From the NCBI GenBank assembly GCA_029263095.1, contig JAJCYA010000002.1:115204-179203 (forward strand): a stretch of 64,000 bases of DNA. Reading direction: 5' to 3'. This stretch comes from Acidimicrobiia bacterium. GTDB lineage: Bacteria; Actinomycetota; Acidimicrobiia; Spongiisociales; UBA11373. The translations under genes were made by a program, and so were the position numbers. The notes below the pieces were generated by a model, which was not told the origin of the DNA, did no database searches, and was given only the letters and a program-made list of their open reading frames with translations. Of the stretch, positions 61,968 to 64,000 are shown piece by piece. Position 1 is the stretch's first letter, and each line of letters begins with the position of its first letter.

Positions 61968-63132
61968 CCTTCACCCCGAACCTCACGTCCAACATCCCTT
62001 CCTTGAGTCGAGCGCCCACGATCTGGCGCCGCCTGAGCGAGTCAGGCAGCACGAGAGCCCGTCGGTATGACCCGACCGTCACGATGACCTCGTCATGATG
62101 GCGGATGACATCGACCTCCGTCCTCTCGACGAACGGAAGCGAGATTTGAAGTACCACTTCGTCGCCCTCGTCTCGCATCGAAAACGGTGCCGATTCTGCC
62201 AACCGGTCGGTCGGATCGTCCTCTCCGTAGAGCTCCTCCCCCACCAACCGGAGCTTGTCGACACCGATCATCTCCTCGTCGAACAGTCTCAGCTTGAGCA
62301 ATCCGAGGTCAGCAAAAGCCCCCTCGACCGTCTCCAGGTGCTCCGACTGAACTTCACGCCAGCGCTTGAAGTACGGATCCGTGACCGCGTCGGGAATGAT
62401 GCGGTTCACGACGGCGGCATCGACGGCATAGCCGAACAGCCCCAGATAGGTATAGGTCCGACGCGCCTCTGCGACAACCATCTTCTCGAGATTCATGACG
62501 AGTCTGGCACTGGTGATATCGGGATCGCTGAGAACGCGACGCACTCCCTCGATCCGTTCGTAGAAACCCTCACCCGCTTCGAAGACGTCGTCGCCCGGCA
62601 AGGGCATCGACATGACCTTTGACAGCACAGGTCGGATCACCTTCGCGACACGACGCTCCATTGGAAAGAGCTTGTCCATGTACCAGCCGAGCACATCGGG
62701 CAGGCTCAGCAGCCTGAGCGTCTCGGCCGTCGGGGCGCAATCGACAACGATCACGTCGTAGGCCTCCGACGCCACGTGATCCTGCACTTCGGCGAGAGCG
62801 AACAGCTCGTCCATACCGGGAAACACCACCAGTTCCTCGGCCGAGATGGAGCTAGCCCCTCCCCAATCGAACAGATCCGCCAGGTAGTCGCGCACCGTGC
62901 CCCAATGACTATCCAGACGTCGCTGAGCGTCTATCTGCTGGCCAAACAGACCGGGAACCACCTCGCCGGGGTCGTCACCGAGGGGCAGGGCAAACGCATC
63001 GCCCAAACTGTGCGCTGGGTCCGTGGACATCACCAAAGTGCGATAGCCCAGATCCGCCGACCGAAGCGCCGTTGCGGCCGCCACCGTCGTCTTACCGACT
63101 CCACCCTTGCCGGTGATGAGCAGAACCCTCAT
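61960..63132 (-). CDS. ArsA/GET3-family ATPase with C-terminal Hsp20-like domain
   Basis: A 390-residue ATPase. The deviant P-loop is ITGKGGVGKTTVAAA (residues 6-20), switch I is STDPAHSLGDAF and switch II is VVDCAPTAETLRLLS. The last 75 residues or so, from VVLQISLPFVERTEVDVI, match the ArsA_HSP20 domain, a crystallin-like beta sandwich. No arsB, arsD or arsR gene is nearby and the arsenite cysteines are not obvious, so a GET3-like targeting or chaperone role is more likely than arsenite export. The ATG overlaps the SRPBCC gene stop (ATGA). Confidence 0.9.
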   Translation of the reverse strand: MRVLLITGKGGVGKTTVAAATALRSADLGYRTLVMSTDPAHSLGDAFALPLGDDPGEVVPGLFGQQIDAQRRLDSHWGTVRDYLADLFDWGGASSISAEELVVFPGMDELFALAEVQDHVASEAYDVIVVDCAPTAETLRLLSLPDVLGWYMDKLFPMERRVAKVIRPVLSKVMSMPLPGDDVFEAGEGFYERIEGVRRVLSDPDITSARLVMNLEKMVVAEARRTYTYLGLFGYAVDAAVVNRIIPDAVTDPYFKRWREVQSEHLETVEGAFADLGLLKLRLFDEEMIGVDKLRLVGEELYGEDDPTDRLAESAPFSMRDEGDEVVLQISLPFVERTEVDVIRHHDEVIVTVGSYRRALVLPDSLRRRQIVGARLKEGMLDVRFGVKDE

Positions 63133-63575
63133 CCGGCCGCTGCCTGCTCCTCGGCTCGAAGCCGCAAGCCCCGCAGAGCGGCCCCGACGATCTGCTTCTC
63201 GGCTTGGCGGCGCAGGAATCCAGGTACCGCAAAGTTGGGAGTCACCCGGAGGGCGTAGGCAATCGCAGTCCCCCCGCCGTCGGTTGGGCGGAACTCGTAT
63301 GAGCCCTCCATCTCCTTGATGTCGTCACCGGGCACTGCCTTCCACGAGATGGCGTGAGGCAGGTCGTACTCGTACTCGAGCTGGTAGGAAATCCGCTTGA
63401 TAAAGCCGTCGACCACAAAGGCCGCCCGCAGGGGTCGATCGGCATCGTCCCGATCGAGAACGACGACCTCAACCACACCCGTCGCCCATTCGGGGTACGT
63501 CTCCAGATCGGAGGCGACGCCAAAGACGACTTCTGGTGGGGCCGACGTCTCGGTGCTCCTGATGGTCCCTTCCAC
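63129..63575 (-). CDS. SRPBCC (START-like) family protein
   Basis: A protein of about 148 residues with a START-like fold: TSAPPEVVFGVASDLETYPEWATGV near the N-terminus and a C-terminal helix FLRRQAEKQIVGAALRGLRLRAEEQ. It belongs to the polyketide cyclase/CoqB-like group, which binds hydrophobic ligands in a central cavity; the ligand is unknown. GTG 63575 has AAGG at good spacing; TTG 63581 is the alternative. It is coupled to the ArsA gene. Confidence 0.82.
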   Translation of the reverse strand: MEGTIRSTETSAPPEVVFGVASDLETYPEWATGVVEVVVLDRDDADRPLRAAFVVDGFIKRISYQLEYEYDLPHAISWKAVPGDDIKEMEGSYEFRPTDGGGTAIAYALRVTPNFAVPGFLRRQAEKQIVGAALRGLRLRAEEQAAAG

Positions 63576-63659
63576 GATCAAGACCTTAGAGCTTCCACGG
63601 GAATCCGATCGCTCCTAGGCGGAGTCACAGGCCCGAAACGATCCCGATCGAGATCGAAG

Positions 63660-64000
63660 TCAGCCATGTCGGACTGGTCGTCCGGTCGCCCTGAAGTAGC
63701 CGACGTTGCGACAAATCGTGCGCCCGACTCGCCACGTCGTGGCCTGAGGTTGATGGATGTCACCGAAATAGTGCCAAGAAGGCTGGTTCAGTTCTAGATA
63801 CTCCCTGACCGCCTCCGACTCTTTCAAACGCCCACCAATAACGTCCCTGCTCAGGGAGCGAATCGCCGGCGCCACGTGGGTGCACAGGATGTCTATCTCC
63901 CCGAGCGATGCGAGCTTATCGGCCATCGTGGATTCGGAAACCTCTCCGGGAACGCCGATTCCCTCGATACCCCCACCGACGAAGCCGACCGCATAGCCTT
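63660..64000 (-). CDS. Metallophosphoesterase, C-terminal part (runs off window)
   Basis: The 5' end lies beyond base 64000; the last 113 or so residues are visible. They include GYAVGFVGGGI, the metal-ligand region ILCTHVAPAIRSL, the GGRLKESEAV segment and WHYFGDIHQPQ, which matches the final GHxH-type motif of calcineurin-like phosphoesterases with Asp in place of the first His. The fold and order fit a small cytoplasmic metallophosphoesterase. The substrate is unknown. It is upstream of, and probably co-transcribed with, the SRPBCC and ArsA genes. Confidence 0.8.
   Translation of the reverse strand, partial: GYAVGFVGGGIEGIGVPGEVSESTMADKLASLGEIDILCTHVAPAIRSLSRDVIGGRLKESEAVREYLELNQPSWHYFGDIHQPQATTWRVGRTICRNVGYFRATGRPVRHG

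Noticed and set aside
61960..63132. Arsenic-resistance operon
   Set aside because: ArsA family membership alone is not enough; there is no arsB, arsC, arsD or arsR, and the ATPase has an Hsp20-like tail typical of non-arsenic relatives.
1..64000. tRNA, rRNA, CRISPR arrays, insertion sequences
   Set aside because: Read for on both strands. No cloverleaf with CCA-proximal features, no regularly spaced repeats and no transposase frames were found.

Overview
This 64 kb window is GC-rich chromosomal DNA from an actinobacterium. Evidence for that placement: a dcw (division and cell wall) cluster without ftsA that runs on into pgeF, yggS, sepF and yggT; a DUF3040 protein; a short translational T-box on ileS; many GTG and TTG starts; and four-base stop/start overlaps (ATGA, GTGA) between many adjacent genes. 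MurE carries a DNPR motif, which points to meso-diaminopimelate peptidoglycan. A complete type II fatty-acid synthesis cluster and the missing divIVA suggest a deep-branching lineage, for example Acidimicrobiia-like, rather than a mycobacterium or streptomycete. That placement is inference. I see no rRNA, tRNA, CRISPR array, insertion sequence or prophage. This is mostly ordinary core genome.

Layout. 1-3.5 kb, minus strand: trpE, ygfZ, a PhoB-type response regulator and the first codons of its sensor kinase, behind a structured trpE leader. 3.5-12.6 kb: a mixed housekeeping block with CcdA, CsaA, an MFS and a MATE transporter, endonuclease III, xanthine phosphoribosyltransferase, four uncharacterised membrane proteins and a two-domain ThyX-like protein. 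12.8-18.5 kb, minus strand: dnaE, rluD, lspA, a DksA-like zinc-finger protein and a DUF167 protein. 18.6-22.0 kb, plus strand: an ileS T-box leader and ileS. 22.0-39.6 kb, minus strand: one long gene train starting at mraZ (rsmH, ftsL, ftsI, murE, murF, mraY, murD, ftsW, murG, murC, murB, ftsQ, ftsZ, pgeF, yggS, sepF, yggT), with a repeated MraZ-type operator on its promoter.

39.6-52.5 kb: an SDR, a universal stress protein with a LapA-like partner, an HNH endonuclease, a stand-alone recombinase-like domain, a MoxR/DUF58/transglutaminase operon, MerR and DUF3040 genes, dinB, a histidine phosphatase and a lipoprotein/membrane-protein cassette. 52.6-57.0 kb, minus strand: fabD-fabH-fabG-acpP-fabF. 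57-61.2 kb: glycogen phosphorylase, and on the other strand a LiaF-like/YkvA/ROK-kinase operon. 61.3-64 kb: Hsp20 facing an operon of a metallophosphoesterase (cut by the edge), a SRPBCC protein, an ArsA ATPase with an Hsp20-like tail and an overlapping 56-residue protein.

The central theme is envelope growth: lipid II synthesis (MurB to MurG, MraY), septal synthesis (FtsW, FtsI), the Z ring (FtsZ, SepF), divisome scaffolding (FtsQ, FtsL), lipoprotein processing (LspA) and fatty-acid supply (Fab genes). The only gap above 300 bases without a gene is 18458-18839, which holds the ileS T-box. The best leads for follow-up are the T-box with its visible sequestrator, the 10-bp phased operator over the mraZ promoter, the split-motif ThyX paralogue, the stand-alone degenerate serine-recombinase domain, and the ArsA-Hsp20 neighbourhood with its overlooked small gene. 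None amounts to a clearly new multi-gene system.
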